Positions 1-10,997 are shown, counted from the stretch's first letter. The stretch is DNA of 41,568 bases from Gammaproteobacteria bacterium HGW-Gammaproteobacteria-4 (GCA_002839995.1 PGZC01000043.1:1-41568); one strand, 5' to 3'. Made by a program: numbers and translations. Notes: generated by a model from the letters alone, not told the origin.

Positions 1-249
1 CACCGCCATGTGGCACGACCAGCGATAGCTCAGACTCCCGTCGAGATGATCCTTGATGTGGTTGAGCGCATCGAGCACCGTCCACTCTTCGCTGCACGGC
101 ACCTCGTAGCTCTGCCAGCTCGGTGTCGATTCCTGCTCCGGCCGGAAACGGCGCACGTCGATGGTGACGACACGGGCGTCTTTGTCGCCATTGACCTTGC
201 TTGGGCCGGCTTCGTTGGGGTCGGCCGTGTTTGGATTGAGCGCATTCAT
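1..249 (-). CDS. frdB: Fumarate reductase iron-sulfur subunit FrdB (5' part only)
   Basis: This is the N-terminal 83 residues of the iron-sulfur subunit of a fumarate reductase/succinate dehydrogenase; the rest lies beyond the window edge. FrdB passes electrons between the membrane quinol and the FAD subunit. The visible part reads [12 protein letters not shown]..., then [19 protein letters not shown] and [11 protein letters not shown], which is the plant-type [2Fe-2S] ferredoxin fold ending at the first cluster cysteine (C79 of the usual SCxMAxCGSC motif). The ATG overlaps the frdA stop in an ATGA junction, the usual sign of translational coupling. The pairing with a clearly FrdA-like flavoprotein favours FrdB over SdhB. 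The N-terminus is about 20 residues longer than that of E. coli FrdB. Confidence 0.88.
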   Translation of the reverse strand, partial: MNALNPNTADPNEAGPSKVNGDKDARVVTIDVRRFRPEQESTPSWQSYEVPCSEEWTVLDALNHIKDHLDGSLSYRWSCHMAV

Positions 250-1997
250 GTCGCTGCTCCGCCATAGACGCGCGCAGCCGGTGGCGAGCGCGTGATCGTT
301 ACCGGTTTGGTGCTGAGGCTGGGCGGCTGCTCGCCGCCGTAATGCACCAAGCTGTGATGCAGGAATTGCCGGTCGTCGCGTTCGGGGAAATCGAGCCGCT
401 GATGCGCACCGCGCGATTCACGCCGCGCCAACGCGGCATGTACCATCGCTTCGCCGACATCGAGCATCGCACCCAGTTCCAGCGCCTGGAACAACTGCGT
501 GTTGAACACCATGCTGTGATCGTCGATGGCGAGCGTGCGATAGCGCTGGCGCAATGCCGCCACTTTCGTGCACGCCGCGCGCAGCAGGGCATCCTCGCGG
601 TAAATACCCGCCGCGCTTTCCATCAGATCATGCAACTCGGTGCGCAGGCCGACGATGGTTTCACTCGACTTCGGGCGTTCCAGCAACGCACGCACAGTGG
701 CGAAGGACTCGGCGATTGCCGGTTCCCATGCGGCCTCGTCGCGTTGCTTGCCGGCGCGCGCATGTTGCGCCGCCTGCAGGCCGGCGTGTTCGCCGAACAC
801 CAGGATTTCGGTCAGCGAATTGGAGCCAAGGCGGTTGGCGCCATTGATGCTGACGCAGGCGCATTCGCCGGCGGCATACAGGCCGTCGATCCGGGTCGCC
901 GCATCGATGCTGGTGTCGATGCCGCCCATGGTGTAGTGCACCACCGGCCGCACCGGGATCGGCGCGTACACCGGATCGACGCCGACGTAGGCGCGGGCCA
1001 GTTCGCGCACCATGGGCAGGCGCTCGTCGATCACCTTTTCGCCGAGATGGCGGATATCCAGGTGCACCACATCGCCGAACGCGCTCTTGATCGTGCGGCC
1101 CTTGCGCTGTTCGTGCCAGAACGACTGACTGAGCCGGTCGCGCGGCCCGAGCTCCATCGCTTTCGGGCGCGGGTGCGGTTCGGGCGGGCCGAGATTGTAA
1201 TCCTGCAGATAGCGGTAGCCATCCTTGTTGACCAGCAGGCCGCCTTCACCGCGCGCGCCTTCGGTGATCAGGATGCCGGTGCCGGGCAGGCCGGTTGGGT
1301 GGTACTGGACGAACTCGATGTCCTTGAGCGGCACCCCGGCACGATAGGCCATCGCCATGCCATCGCCGGTCTTGATCGCGCCGTTGGTGGTGAACGGGAA
1401 CACCCGGCCGGCGCCGCCGGTGGCGATGATCACCGATCCGGCGAGGAACACGATCGGCTCGCCCGACTGCATGTGCAATGCAGTGATGCCGCCGACTGTG
1501 CCATCGGCACACAACAGATCCAGCGCGAACACTTCGTCGAAACGCTGGATGCTCGGGAACTGTTGCGAGGTCTGGAACAGGGTATGCAGGATATGAAAGC
1601 CGCTCTTGTCGGCGGCGAACCAGGTGCGCTGGTGCTTCATGCCGCCAAACGAGCGCACCTGCACGCCTCCGGCATCATCGCGATTCCACGGGCAGCCCCA
1701 ATGCTCCAGTTGACGCAAGGCCTTGGGCGCCTGTTCGACGAAACGTTCGACCGCGTCCTGATCGCACAGCCAGTCGCCGCCGCTGACGGTGTCGTTGAAA
1801 TGCGCATCCAGCGTGTCCGGCGATTTGATCACGCCGGCCGCGCCGCCCTCGGCAGCCACGGTGTGGCTGCGCATTGGATAGACCTTCGACACCAGCGCCA
1901 CGCGCAGCTTCGGATCGCTCTGCGCCACCGCAATCGCGGCGCGAAGCCCGGCGCCGCCGGCGCCCACGATGACCACATCGGCATGTACCGTGCGCAT
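246..1997 (-). CDS. frdA: Fumarate reductase flavoprotein subunit FrdA
   Basis: Catalytic subunit that reduces fumarate to succinate (or the reverse) on the cytoplasmic face of the membrane; 583 residues, close to the family norm. Seen: dinucleotide-binding GAGGAGLRA near residue 12; the covalent-FAD histidine in [10 protein letters not shown] (H45); the substrate segment [21 protein letters not shown] with H233, E246 and R249; ELGPRDR with R286; VHYTMGGI with H354; and [10 protein letters not shown]. The [20 protein letters not shown] segment and FWHE..KG are of the FrdA type rather than the SdhA type. The reading frame is open 45 codons further upstream, but that extension lies inside rquA and the family begins at MRTVHADVV, 2 nt after the rquA stop. 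Order rquA-frdA-frdB suggests one operon. Direction of catalysis is inferred from family resemblance and the rquA neighbour. Confidence 0.92.
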   Translation of the reverse strand: MRTVHADVVIVGAGGAGLRAAIAVAQSDPKLRVALVSKVYPMRSHTVAAEGGAAGVIKSPDTLDAHFNDTVSGGDWLCDQDAVERFVEQAPKALRQLEHWGCPWNRDDAGGVQVRSFGGMKHQRTWFAADKSGFHILHTLFQTSQQFPSIQRFDEVFALDLLCADGTVGGITALHMQSGEPIVFLAGSVIIATGGAGRVFPFTTNGAIKTGDGMAMAYRAGVPLKDIEFVQYHPTGLPGTGILITEGARGEGGLLVNKDGYRYLQDYNLGPPEPHPRPKAMELGPRDRLSQSFWHEQRKGRTIKSAFGDVVHLDIRHLGEKVIDERLPMVRELARAYVGVDPVYAPIPVRPVVHYTMGGIDTSIDAATRIDGLYAAGECACVSINGANRLGSNSLTEILVFGEHAGLQAAQHARAGKQRDEAAWEPAIAESFATVRALLERPKSSETIVGLRTELHDLMESAAGIYREDALLRAACTKVAALRQRYRTLAIDDHSMVFNTQLFQALELGAMLDVGEAMVHAALARRESRGAHQRLDFPERDDRQFLHHSLVHYGGEQPPSLSTKPVTITRSPPAARVYGGAAT

Positions 1998-1999
1998 GA

Positions 2000-2842
2000 T
2001 CAAGCCTGCTCGACGCGATAGCGCCACACCCGATAGAAACCGCCGAACAGCCAGACCTTGTCTTCGCACACCATGCGCTTGCCGGTGACTGCCGCGCATT
2101 CGGTCAACAGGGCGTCGAGATCGGTATGCCACAGGCTGGGCAGGAACGGTTCGGCCGTGCCGAAGATCCAGCGCAGCAGCGGCACACGGTGGAACAGATG
2201 GGTCTTGGTGAAGCCGCCGTACTCCGCCAGCACCAGGCTGCCACCCGGGCGGACGACGCGCAGCGCTTCGATCAGCGCCTTGCGACGCGAGGGCACCGGC
2301 AGCTCATGCAACAGCAGGAACATGAACGCGGTATCGAAACTGTCGCCGGGCCAAGCCAGCGATTCGGCATTCATCCGGGTCAGTGTCACATTGCCGTCGA
2401 GGCCGAGTTTCTCCAGCTTGACCTGCGCACGCTCCAACTGGATCGGCGCGATATCGATGACCGTCAACGGGTTGTCGCCGAGCGCTTTGGCGGCCTTGGT
2501 GATCACGTTGCCGTAGGCCGATGCAATCATCAGGGTCGATCCAGCCTGTTGCGGATGCAACAGACGCACCGTCGCCTCGGTCAGTTTGCGGTACTGGCCA
2601 AAGACGATGGTATTGATGATCGGCTGGTGATCGAAAAACCACACCGCCGGGCGCCACAGGTAAGCCCACCAGTAATGCTTGACCAGATAATCGGGCAGCG
2701 CAAGGGCATCGCCTGTCGTTGTATCCGTTGCAACGATTCGCGGCGGAATGCCGTACATCCAGTTTTTGCCCTGCCGTGGCACGGCGTCGAACATGGGTGC
2801 CGGCATCGACGGCGTGACTGGCTCGGAACGATCCTGATACAT
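2000..2842 (-). CDS. rquA: Rhodoquinone biosynthesis protein RquA
   Basis: RquA converts ubiquinone to rhodoquinone by exchanging a ring methoxy for an amino group; rhodoquinone is the low-potential quinone used to drive fumarate reduction. The 280-residue protein has a class I methyltransferase-like fold, but motif I is degenerate ([11 protein letters not shown] instead of a glycine-rich DxGxGxG loop), as in RquA. Other resemblances to RquA from memory: [13 protein letters not shown] near residue 50, [48 protein letters not shown] and a C-terminal FGGFYRVW. The start MYQDRSEP has a GAGGAG ribosome site 8 nt upstream; an open extension of 52 codons upstream would run into the neighbouring gene. 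It lies 2 nt before frdA and downstream of an FNR-like box. The alternative, an ordinary UbiE-type methyltransferase, fits the altered motif I poorly. Confidence 0.82.
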   Translation of the reverse strand: MYQDRSEPVTPSMPAPMFDAVPRQGKNWMYGIPPRIVATDTTTGDALALPDYLVKHYWWAYLWRPAVWFFDHQPIINTIVFGQYRKLTEATVRLLHPQQAGSTLMIASAYGNVITKAAKALGDNPLTVIDIAPIQLERAQVKLEKLGLDGNVTLTRMNAESLAWPGDSFDTAFMFLLLHELPVPSRRKALIEALRVVRPGGSLVLAEYGGFTKTHLFHRVPLLRWIFGTAEPFLPSLWHTDLDALLTECAAVTGKRMVCEDKVWLFGGFYRVWRYRVEQA

Positions 2843-2932
2843 GACAAGGCTCCTCGTTTTGCGAGTGGTGCGCTCGGGTCGATTGGCCAGTGCGCCTGGT
2901 GGACAGCATGTTCCGATCGATGAACACGCGTT

Positions 2933-2946
2933 TTGATAACCGTCAA
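2933..2946 (-). promoter_or_regulatory. FNR/ANR-type box upstream of rquA-frdAB
   Basis: The sequence is TTGAT-AACC-GTCAA on the plus strand (TTGAC-GGTT-ATCAA on the coding strand), 9 of 10 matches to the FNR/ANR consensus TTGAT-N4-ATCAA with the correct 4-nt spacer. Its centre is 97 nt upstream of the rquA ATG. If it acts at -41.5 (class II activation), the -10 would fall at 2905-2910, which reads CATGCT on the coding strand, 3 of 6 matches to TATAAT. The box overlaps the last codons and stop of the upstream AsmA-like gene. The regulator is inferred from the motif only. Confidence 0.62.
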
Positions 2947-4640
2947 TTTCCGTCGTCGTTGGATTGCGTTGGCTCTTCCTCCTTTTTCTTCTTGCCAAAC
3001 AGTCCTTTCAGTACCGCATCGGCTGCCTTTTCCTGCAACGCATCCTTGTCGAGAGTAGCCGCTGCGGCCGGATCGCCGGTTTTGCCGGCCAACAGCCCGG
3101 ACAGCACAGCACCTGCCACCGCTCGGGTTTCGACCTTGAACTTCGGGTTGTCGGCGGTGCCGGCAACCTTCAGCCCGATGCCATCGCGGCTGCTCTTGCC
3201 GAGCGCGCCTTGCAGTGCCAGCGCAACCGAACCGCTGCCGGCGGCATCGCCGCTCGCGGCGAGCGCGGCGTCGGGGACGATGCGCAGATTGAAATCGAGA
3301 CGCTGCTCGGCATCGATGGTGCCGGCACCGGTTACCTGGCCGATATCGGTAATGATGGCCAGGATCTCGTCGAGTTTCACCCCCGCGGGATCGATCCGCA
3401 CGCGCGTGCTCGCGGATTTGATTTCGGTATCGGCCGGCGGGTTTATCCCGGCCAATGCCATCACGCCCGCCAGCTTGTCGCCTAGGCTGAAGCCCGCGAG
3501 TCGGCTGCCTTCGAGCTTGACCGGGCCGCTGATTGCCAACGCATCGAGGGCGCCGCTCGCACGCAGGTTGAGGTTCAACTGTCCGCCCTGCAACTGCGAA
3601 TTTTCCGGCAGTGCAATGCCAAGCATTGGCAGCAGTCCCTGCACCTCATCCACCGCCAGCGCCTTGCCATCGATGCTCAGATCGACGCGCATCTGCTTGC
3701 CACGGTTGTCCAGTTGGCCTGCCATTGCCAAGACGGCGCCGCCGAGGCTGAACTCGCCGTTGCCGAGCTGGCCGCGCTGGCTGGCGAGGTCGTAATTGCT
3801 GCGATGGGTAAAACGGACCGGTGCCGGCGCGACGGCAGCATCGGGGAACAGACGCAAGCCATCCAGCGTTGCGGTGCCATCCAGATCGAGCTTTCCGGCC
3901 GTCGCGGTGAGTTCGCCGCGATAACCCAGCTTGCCGGCCAAGCCGCCGCCCGGCAGCCCCGAGGCGAGGTCGAAGCCATCAAGCGATAGGTGCGCGCTCA
4001 GTGGCGAGCTGGCCATGTCGGTGGTCAGCAGCGGCCCGACCTGGGCGTCGATCGCCACGCGCGCACCACCACGGACAGTGCCGGACAGTTTGAGCGGAAA
4101 TGCCGCGTCCATGCTCAAATTGTCGATAGTGATGTCCAGATCCGACAACGTGTCTTCTTCGCCATCGGCATACACGATCGTTACCTGGCCATCGTCGATG
4201 CGCAGCGAATCGATGCGCAGGGCGGGAGCCTGATTGCTTGACTCGGTCTCAGCTGGGGTCAGCGAAGCGAAATTCCAGGCCCCCTTGCGGTTTTGCAGCA
4301 GACGGATCGCGGGCTTGTCCAGAGTGAATTGTGTGACTTGCAGCTCACGTTTGCTGAGCAGCGGCCACGGCGCCACCTGCACCGCCAGCCGCTCGGCCTT
4401 GACGAACGGCTGCTGGGCGAATGCCGGGTCGTCGCCGATCGCGATGGCGTCGGCGGTAAACGCCAATTCACGCAGCGACAGCGCCATCTTGCCGATGCTG
4501 ACCGGTCTTCCCAGCGCGCTGCTCAGGCTGGCCTCGATTCGCGGCCGAAACTGATCGACGTCCACGCTCATCAACGCGACCGCGAGGCCGCCGATGGCGA
4601 TCACGACCAACAATACGATTGCGATGATCAGCTTTTTCAT
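2943..4640 (-). CDS. AsmA family protein
   Basis: 565-residue AsmA-like envelope protein, probably anchored in the inner membrane with its bulk in the periplasm; the family is tied to lipid transport and outer-membrane assembly. The N-terminus MKKLIIAIVLLVVIAIGG is one transmembrane anchor, followed by the AsmA opening (VDVDQFRPRIEASLSSALGRPV, an N-terminal domain recognised here by pattern). The middle is rich in short beta-strand repeats (LDGTATLDGL, LSLDGFDLASGL), and the C-terminal AsmA_2-type region ends in a lysine/glutamate-rich tail (FGKKKKEEEP). The start is set by a GGAGAA ribosome site just upstream; earlier in-frame starts would run into the divergent promoter region. It is probably a separate transcription unit from rquA, which has its own candidate control site. 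Confidence 0.8.
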   Translation of the reverse strand: MKKLIIAIVLLVVIAIGGLAVALMSVDVDQFRPRIEASLSSALGRPVSIGKMALSLRELAFTADAIAIGDDPAFAQQPFVKAERLAVQVAPWPLLSKRELQVTQFTLDKPAIRLLQNRKGAWNFASLTPAETESSNQAPALRIDSLRIDDGQVTIVYADGEEDTLSDLDITIDNLSMDAAFPLKLSGTVRGGARVAIDAQVGPLLTTDMASSPLSAHLSLDGFDLASGLPGGGLAGKLGYRGELTATAGKLDLDGTATLDGLRLFPDAAVAPAPVRFTHRSNYDLASQRGQLGNGEFSLGGAVLAMAGQLDNRGKQMRVDLSIDGKALAVDEVQGLLPMLGIALPENSQLQGGQLNLNLRASGALDALAISGPVKLEGSRLAGFSLGDKLAGVMALAGINPPADTEIKSASTRVRIDPAGVKLDEILAIITDIGQVTGAGTIDAEQRLDFNLRIVPDAALAASGDAAGSGSVALALQGALGKSSRDGIGLKVAGTADNPKFKVETRAVAGAVLSGLLAGKTGDPAAAATLDKDALQEKAADAVLKGLFGKKKKEEEPTQSNDDGN

Positions 4641-4712
4641 GGCGTTCTCCGTTGCAAGTGCCGGGCGCAGTCGCCGCTGTCGTGGCTCGAGCCTTGCGCT
4701 GCGCATCGGGGC

Positions 4713-4742
4713 AGCATAGCCTGAGCGCTTGTCCTGCGCCAA
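4713..4742 (-). promoter_or_regulatory. Candidate sigma70 promoter for the AsmA-like gene
   Basis: On the minus strand, TTGGCG (4742-4737) is followed after 18 nt by TATGCT (4718-4713), about 73 nt upstream of the AsmA-like ATG. The gap to the divergent M2 peptidase gene is short, so this fits a divergent control region. Judged by eye only. Confidence 0.4.
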
Positions 4743-4758
4743 AAAAAGGAATGCTCTC

Positions 4759-6687
4759 GTGAATACCCATCGCGCATTGACCGCGCTGTCGCTATCCATC
4801 GCCATTGCCCTGTCTGCCGGCTGTAGCCAAAGCCCCGAGCCGGCGAAGCCCACCGCGGCCGATGCGGATGCTTTTGTCGCACGGGTCAACGACCAATTGC
4901 GCAAGGATTACCCCGAGATCACCTCGGCGCAATGGCTCGCCTCCACCTACATCAATACCGACAGCCAGCGGATTTCGGCCAAGGCACTGGAGCGGGCGCT
5001 GGCACAGTTGGGCGTGTATGTCGATGAGGCGAAGCAGTTCGATGGCCTGGAGCTCAAGCCGGAAACGGCACGTGCCATCGCACTGCTGAAGCTCAGCACC
5101 GCGATGCCGGCGCCGAAGGACCCGGCCAAGCTAGCCGAGCTGACGCAGTTGGCGACCAAGATGGAAGGCATGTACGGTGCCGGCAAATATTGCACCGATG
5201 CCAGCAAGCCGGAAACCTGCCGCGATCTGGGTGAGCTGTCCAGCACGCTGGCCAACAGTCGCGATTACGATGCCCAGCTCGACGCCTGGCGTGGCTGGCG
5301 CACGATTTCGGTGCCGATGCGCGCGGATTACCAACAGTTCGCCGCGTTGCTCAACGAAGGTGCCGCGGAATTGGGCTTCGCCAATGCCGGCGAAATGTGG
5401 CGCGCCGGTTACGATATGAGTCCGGCCGATTTCCAGGTCGAGACCGACCGCCTGTGGGGGCAGGTGGAACCCTTGTACAAGCAACTGCACTGCTATGTGC
5501 GCAGCGAGCTGGTGCAGCAGTACGGCGCCGACAAGGGTCAGGTCGATGGCATGATCCCGGCGCATCTCACCGGCAATATGTGGGCGCAGCAATGGGGCAA
5601 TATCTGGGATCTGGTCGAGCCCTACAAGGGTGCCGGCAGTCTCGATGTCGGCAGCACCCTGAGCGCGCAGCGCGATGCCGAATTCAAGCGTCTGCTCGGT
5701 GAGTTCAAGGGCTCGCCGACTGCACTGCAACAGGCCGAGTTGAGTCATCAGGCCGATCTGGCGGTGGCGACCAAAATGACCCAGCGCGCGGAGGATTTTT
5801 ACCGCTCGCTCGGGATGCCGGCCCTGCCCGAAACGTTTTACCAGCGCTCGCAACTGATCAAGCCGCGCGATCGCGACGTGGTCTGCCATGCCAGCGCCTG
5901 GGACATGGACTATCAGGGCGATGTGCGGATCAAGATGTGTATCGAGCCGACCGCGGACGAGTTCACCACGATCTATCACGAGCTCGGGCACATTTTCTAC
6001 TATCTCGCCTACAACCATCTGCCGCCGCTGTTCCAGAGCGGCGCCCATGATGGCTTCCATGAAGCCATCGGCGACACCATGGTGCTGGCGATGACGCCGG
6101 GTTATCTCGGCGAGATCGGCCTGGTCGACAAACCCAGGGTTTCCGACGAGGCGCTGATCAATGGCCAGTTGCGCATGGCGCTGGAAAAGGTCGCGTTCCT
6201 GCCGTTTGGTCTGATGATCGACCGCTGGCGCTGGGGCGTGTTCGACGGTTCGATCGCGCCGGAAAACTACAACGCCGCCTGGTGGCAACTGCGCGCCAGG
6301 TATCAGGGTGTGGCCGCGGTGGGCGAGCGCGGCGAGGAGTTCTTCGATCCGGGCGCGAAGTACCACGTGCCGGGTAACACGCCCTATACCCGCTATTTCC
6401 TCGCGCACATCCTGCAGTTCCAGTTCTACAAGGCCTTGTGCGATGCCTCCGGTCACACCGGGCCGCTGCATGAGTGCAGCTTCTACGGCAACAAGGCGGC
6501 CGGCGAAAAGTTCTGGGCGATGCTGCAAAAGGGCCAGAGCCAGCCGTGGCCGCAAACGCTCAAGGAACTGACCGGCTCCGAGCAGATGGATGCGACTGCC
6601 ATTCTCGATTACTTCGCGCCGCTCCAGACCTGGCTTGAACAGAAAAACCAGGGTCAGGAATGCGGTTGGCCGGGTGCGGGTGGCTGA
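4759..6687 (+). CDS. M2 family peptidyl-dipeptidase (ACE-like), lipoprotein
   Basis: 642-residue zinc metallopeptidase of family M2 (angiotensin-converting enzyme type) that removes C-terminal dipeptides from peptides. Signal: VNTHRALTALSLSIAIALSAGC, a lipobox (LSAGC) with C22 as lipidated residue, so it should be attached to the envelope after export. The zinc motif HELGH is at residues 407-411, and the third ligand E435 lies in GFHEAIGD, 24 residues after the motif as in ACE. Length matches single-domain bacterial ACE homologues such as that of Xanthomonas. The GTG start is chosen because AAGGA lies about 8 nt upstream and it gives a clean signal peptide; a TTG ten codons earlier is in frame but less likely. 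Confidence 0.92.
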   Translation: MNTHRALTALSLSIAIALSAGCSQSPEPAKPTAADADAFVARVNDQLRKDYPEITSAQWLASTYINTDSQRISAKALERALAQLGVYVDEAKQFDGLELKPETARAIALLKLSTAMPAPKDPAKLAELTQLATKMEGMYGAGKYCTDASKPETCRDLGELSSTLANSRDYDAQLDAWRGWRTISVPMRADYQQFAALLNEGAAELGFANAGEMWRAGYDMSPADFQVETDRLWGQVEPLYKQLHCYVRSELVQQYGADKGQVDGMIPAHLTGNMWAQQWGNIWDLVEPYKGAGSLDVGSTLSAQRDAEFKRLLGEFKGSPTALQQAELSHQADLAVATKMTQRAEDFYRSLGMPALPETFYQRSQLIKPRDRDVVCHASAWDMDYQGDVRIKMCIEPTADEFTTIYHELGHIFYYLAYNHLPPLFQSGAHDGFHEAIGDTMVLAMTPGYLGEIGLVDKPRVSDEALINGQLRMALEKVAFLPFGLMIDRWRWGVFDGSIAPENYNAAWWQLRARYQGVAAVGERGEEFFDPGAKYHVPGNTPYTRYFLAHILQFQFYKALCDASGHTGPLHECSFYGNKAAGEKFWAMLQKGQSQPWPQTLKELTGSEQMDATAILDYFAPLQTWLEQKNQGQECGWPGAGG

Positions 6688-6718
6688 GGGTAGACGTCTC
6701 GCGGCGCAGCGCCAGGGC

Positions 6719-6938
6719 CCCGGGTTTCGGCCCGTTGGGCCTCAACCCGGGCTACACCGGTCTCGTCGCAGCCCCGGGTTTCGCCGCTGCGCGGTGCCCC
6801 GGGTTTCGCCGCTGCGCGGTGTCCCGGGTTTCGCCGCTGCGCGGTGCCCCGGGTTTCGCCGCTGCGCGGCTATAACCCGGGCTACGACAGCGCGTGTTTT
6901 GTAGCCCGGGTTACCGGCCCAACGGGCCGAAACCCGGG
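6719..6938. repeat. REP cassette: inverted GTAG units around a 25-bp tandem array
   Basis: The gap 6688-6969 holds no gene. A 37-38 bp hairpin unit starting CCCGGGTTTCGGCCCG (6719-6755) is present again in inverted orientation at 6901-6938, where it begins GTAGCCCGGGTT. Between them lie four tandem 25-bp units (6771-6795, 6796-6820, 6821-6845, 6846-6870), each containing CCCGGGTTTCGCCGCTGCGC, with only one or two base differences. Then comes another half unit AACCCGGGCTAC. The GTAG head and stem structure are those of REP elements. Both flanking genes point towards it, so it may also act as a terminator. Confidence 0.85.
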
Positions 6939-6969
6939 AGCGCCATGCATGGATGGGCGCGGCGGTGCA

Positions 6970-8199
6970 TCAACGTAGCCGGTTGTATTTCTCGAACTCC
7001 AGCCAGTCCGTGGCGGGCAGTTGCAGGGCCTTGTCGAGCAGGGTCGGAAACAGGCCGGATGGTGCGCCGCTTTCGCTGTTCCACAAGATCACCACGCCGA
7101 TGTCGCGCTCCGGCAGGATGCCCATGATCGCGCGATAGCCTTGCACCGCGCCGGCATGGTACAGCAGCGGATGCCCGGCATAGTCCATCACCCGCCAACC
7201 GGTTGCGTAGTGCGCATCGCGCAGGCGTTCACGGCGCCAGCGCGCGCCGCGCAACTGGTCCGTGGTGCGTACCCGGGGCGTGTGGATGGTGTCGAGCACG
7301 GATCGTGGCAACACGTCCGGGCGATGGCCGGATTGCGCGATCAGCCACTGCGCCAGGTCGTTGACGCTGGCGTTGATGCCGGCTGCCGGGGGAACCCGGT
7401 AATACGTTTCCTTGGGGCGAACCGGGGTCCAGCGCCCACGCGAGCGCACGTGCGGGCGTGCCCAACGGGGACTGGCTTCCAGTGCGTCGCGGCCATAGGT
7501 GGCACCGAGCATTCCGAGCGGATGGAATAGCCGCTTCTCGACGAGGTGGTAATAAAAATCGCCAGTCACCGCAAACGTCACGTCGCCAATCAGACTGAAC
7601 GCGATGTTCTGGTAGGCGTAGCAGTCGCCCGGCGCGCAGACCACCGGTGCCTTGTCGAGCTGCGCCACCAGCAGCGGGAACGGCTCGTCCGCCTCCAGGC
7701 TGCGGTCCAGTGCGTTGTAGGGCAAGCCGACGCGATGGCTGAGGATGTCCAGCACGGTGAGGTTCTCGGCCGATTTCATGTCGGCGAGCTTGAACGCGGG
7801 CAGGTAGGTGTTGATGCGAGCGTCCCACTTCAGCACGCCATCGCCGACCAGCATGGCACTGAGCGTGCCGGCGAAGGATTTCGACAGCGAGGCGACCCGG
7901 AACGTGGTGTCGGCGGTGATCGGTTGCCGGTCGGTGGTGGAAATCACGCCGAAACCACTTGCCGAGACGATCTTGCCATGCTGTACCACGGCCATCGCCA
8001 GGCCGGGAATCCGCGCTTCGTCCACGACGCGTCTGGCCAGTCGCTCCACCCGACGCGCGTCGGCGTGCACGTCATAGGGTCTGGCTTCACCGGACTCGAC
8101 GCTGTCGGCGCGTGCTGTCGATGCGCTCATCGCGATGGTGGCAGTGCCGCACAGGATTGCGATGAGCAGTTGGCGGCAGGTGGGGGGGCTGGCGGGCAT
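6970..8199 (-). CDS. Serine hydrolase, beta-lactamase family (class C / S12)
   Basis: 409-residue exported serine hydrolase of the beta-lactamase/D-alanyl-D-alanine carboxypeptidase (S12) superfamily. A signal peptide is followed by a mature part starting near residue 32. Active-site motifs: S104-L-S-K107, Y196-Q-N198 and H348-A-G350 (in place of KTG, as in many EstB-like and AmpC-like homologues). The IPGLAMAVVQHGKIV opening and DILSHRVGLP are typical of the family. Substrate cannot be told: esterase, peptidase or beta-lactamase are all possible, and the HAG motif argues mildly against a true AmpC. It is convergent with the M2 peptidase gene across the REP cassette. Confidence 0.85.
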   Translation of the reverse strand: MPASPPTCRQLLIAILCGTATIAMSASTARADSVESGEARPYDVHADARRVERLARRVVDEARIPGLAMAVVQHGKIVSASGFGVISTTDRQPITADTTFRVASLSKSFAGTLSAMLVGDGVLKWDARINTYLPAFKLADMKSAENLTVLDILSHRVGLPYNALDRSLEADEPFPLLVAQLDKAPVVCAPGDCYAYQNIAFSLIGDVTFAVTGDFYYHLVEKRLFHPLGMLGATYGRDALEASPRWARPHVRSRGRWTPVRPKETYYRVPPAAGINASVNDLAQWLIAQSGHRPDVLPRSVLDTIHTPRVRTTDQLRGARWRRERLRDAHYATGWRVMDYAGHPLLYHAGAVQGYRAIMGILPERDIGVVILWNSESGAPSGLFPTLLDKALQLPATDWLEFEKYNRLR

Positions 8200-8226
8200 G
8201 GCGGTCTGGCTGGAATTACGATTTAC

Positions 8227-8232
8227 AGTATA
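8227..8232 (-). promoter_or_regulatory. Candidate -10 element for the serine hydrolase gene
   Basis: On the minus strand the hexamer is TATACT, 28 nt upstream of the ATG. No good -35 is seen at 16-18 nt. The rest of the divergent gap 8200-8392 shows only a short GTCAT triplication near 8308-8325. Confidence 0.3.
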
Positions 8233-8392
8233 GGGCGCGATTGCCGGCTTGCCTGAACGCGCATTCGTCGGACGTGGTGCTGCTGGCGGTCGGAACGTCT
8301 CGCGTAGTCATGTCATGTCATGTCGCGTTTCGCTCGGGTACCATGGCGCGCGTGGCAACGCTTCGTTTGGCTATCTATCGGGAGAAAAGTTC

Positions 8393-8974
8393 ATGGGCTG
8401 GATCGCATTGCTGCTACCGGTGGTGTTGGTGGTCTGGGCGGTAGGTATTTACAACGGGCTGGTTACTGCCCGCAATGCCTACAAGAACGCGTTCGCGCAG
8501 ATCGATGTGCAACTCAGCCGACGCCACGACCTGATTCCGAATCTGGTCGAAACGGCCAAGGGCTATCTCAAGCACGAGCGTGAAACGCTGGATGCTGTCA
8601 TTTCGGCGCGCGCGAAAGCGGTCAGTGGCCTCGGCGCGGCCAAGGCCGATCCGGGCAACGCCGAGGCGATCGCGAACCTGGGTGCCAGCGAGGGCGCCCT
8701 TACCGGCGCGCTGGGTCGCCTGATGATGGTGGCCGAAGCCTATCCCGATCTCAAAGCCAATCAGACCATGATGCAGCTCTCCGAGGAGCTGAGTTCCACC
8801 GAGAACCGGGTTGCGTTCGCGCGACAGGCGTTCAATGATGGGGTCATGGCCTACAACAACCGGCGCGAGGTGTTCCCCGGCAACATCCTGGCCGGCATGT
8901 TCCAGTTCCAGCCGGCGAGCCTGCTGGAGATCACGACGCCGGATGCGCGGGTGGCGCCCAAGGTGGCTTTTTAA
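8393..8974 (+). CDS. lemA: LemA family protein
   Basis: 193-residue LemA protein: one N-terminal transmembrane helix (WIALLLPVVLVVWAVGIYNG) and then a helical domain outside the cytoplasm. The family signature RRHDLIPNLVETAKGYLKHE is clear around residues 43-62. The C-terminal part includes NRVAFARQAFNDGVMAYN, also typical. Molecular function is not settled in the family; LemA genes are commonly paired with M48 peptidases or DUF2207 proteins, and here an M48 gene follows after 27 bp. The ATG is preceded by GGGAGA. An in-frame start 48 codons upstream has no ribosome site and would add an unrelated extension. Confidence 0.92.
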   Translation: MGWIALLLPVVLVVWAVGIYNGLVTARNAYKNAFAQIDVQLSRRHDLIPNLVETAKGYLKHERETLDAVISARAKAVSGLGAAKADPGNAEAIANLGASEGALTGALGRLMMVAEAYPDLKANQTMMQLSEELSSTENRVAFARQAFNDGVMAYNNRREVFPGNILAGMFQFQPASLLEITTPDARVAPKVAF

Positions 8975-9001
8975 GCGCACCGCGGCTCGGACTGATCGGC
9001 A

Positions 9002-10945
<1,944 letters not shown>

Positions 10946-10997
10946 GGAAAAATGGAGAAAACAGGGTTGGGGTCGAATGGCACTTGCTCGACTGGAT

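Noticed and set aside
246-1997. Succinate dehydrogenase SdhA as the name of the flavoprotein
   Set aside because: The [11 protein letters not shown] and [10 protein letters not shown] segments and neighbouring rquA fit FrdA; reverse activity in the cell cannot be excluded.
342-2021. A 559-codon frame antisense to frdA
   Set aside because: Same shadow effect; frdA has all catalytic residues on the other strand.
2000-2842. Ordinary UbiE-type methyltransferase for the rquA candidate
   Set aside because: The glycine-rich SAM loop is replaced and the YWWAY and FGQY segments are RquA-like; kept only as an alternative.
6771-6870. 25-bp repeats as a possible CRISPR array
   Set aside because: Units are directly adjacent with no spacers, and no cas gene is present.
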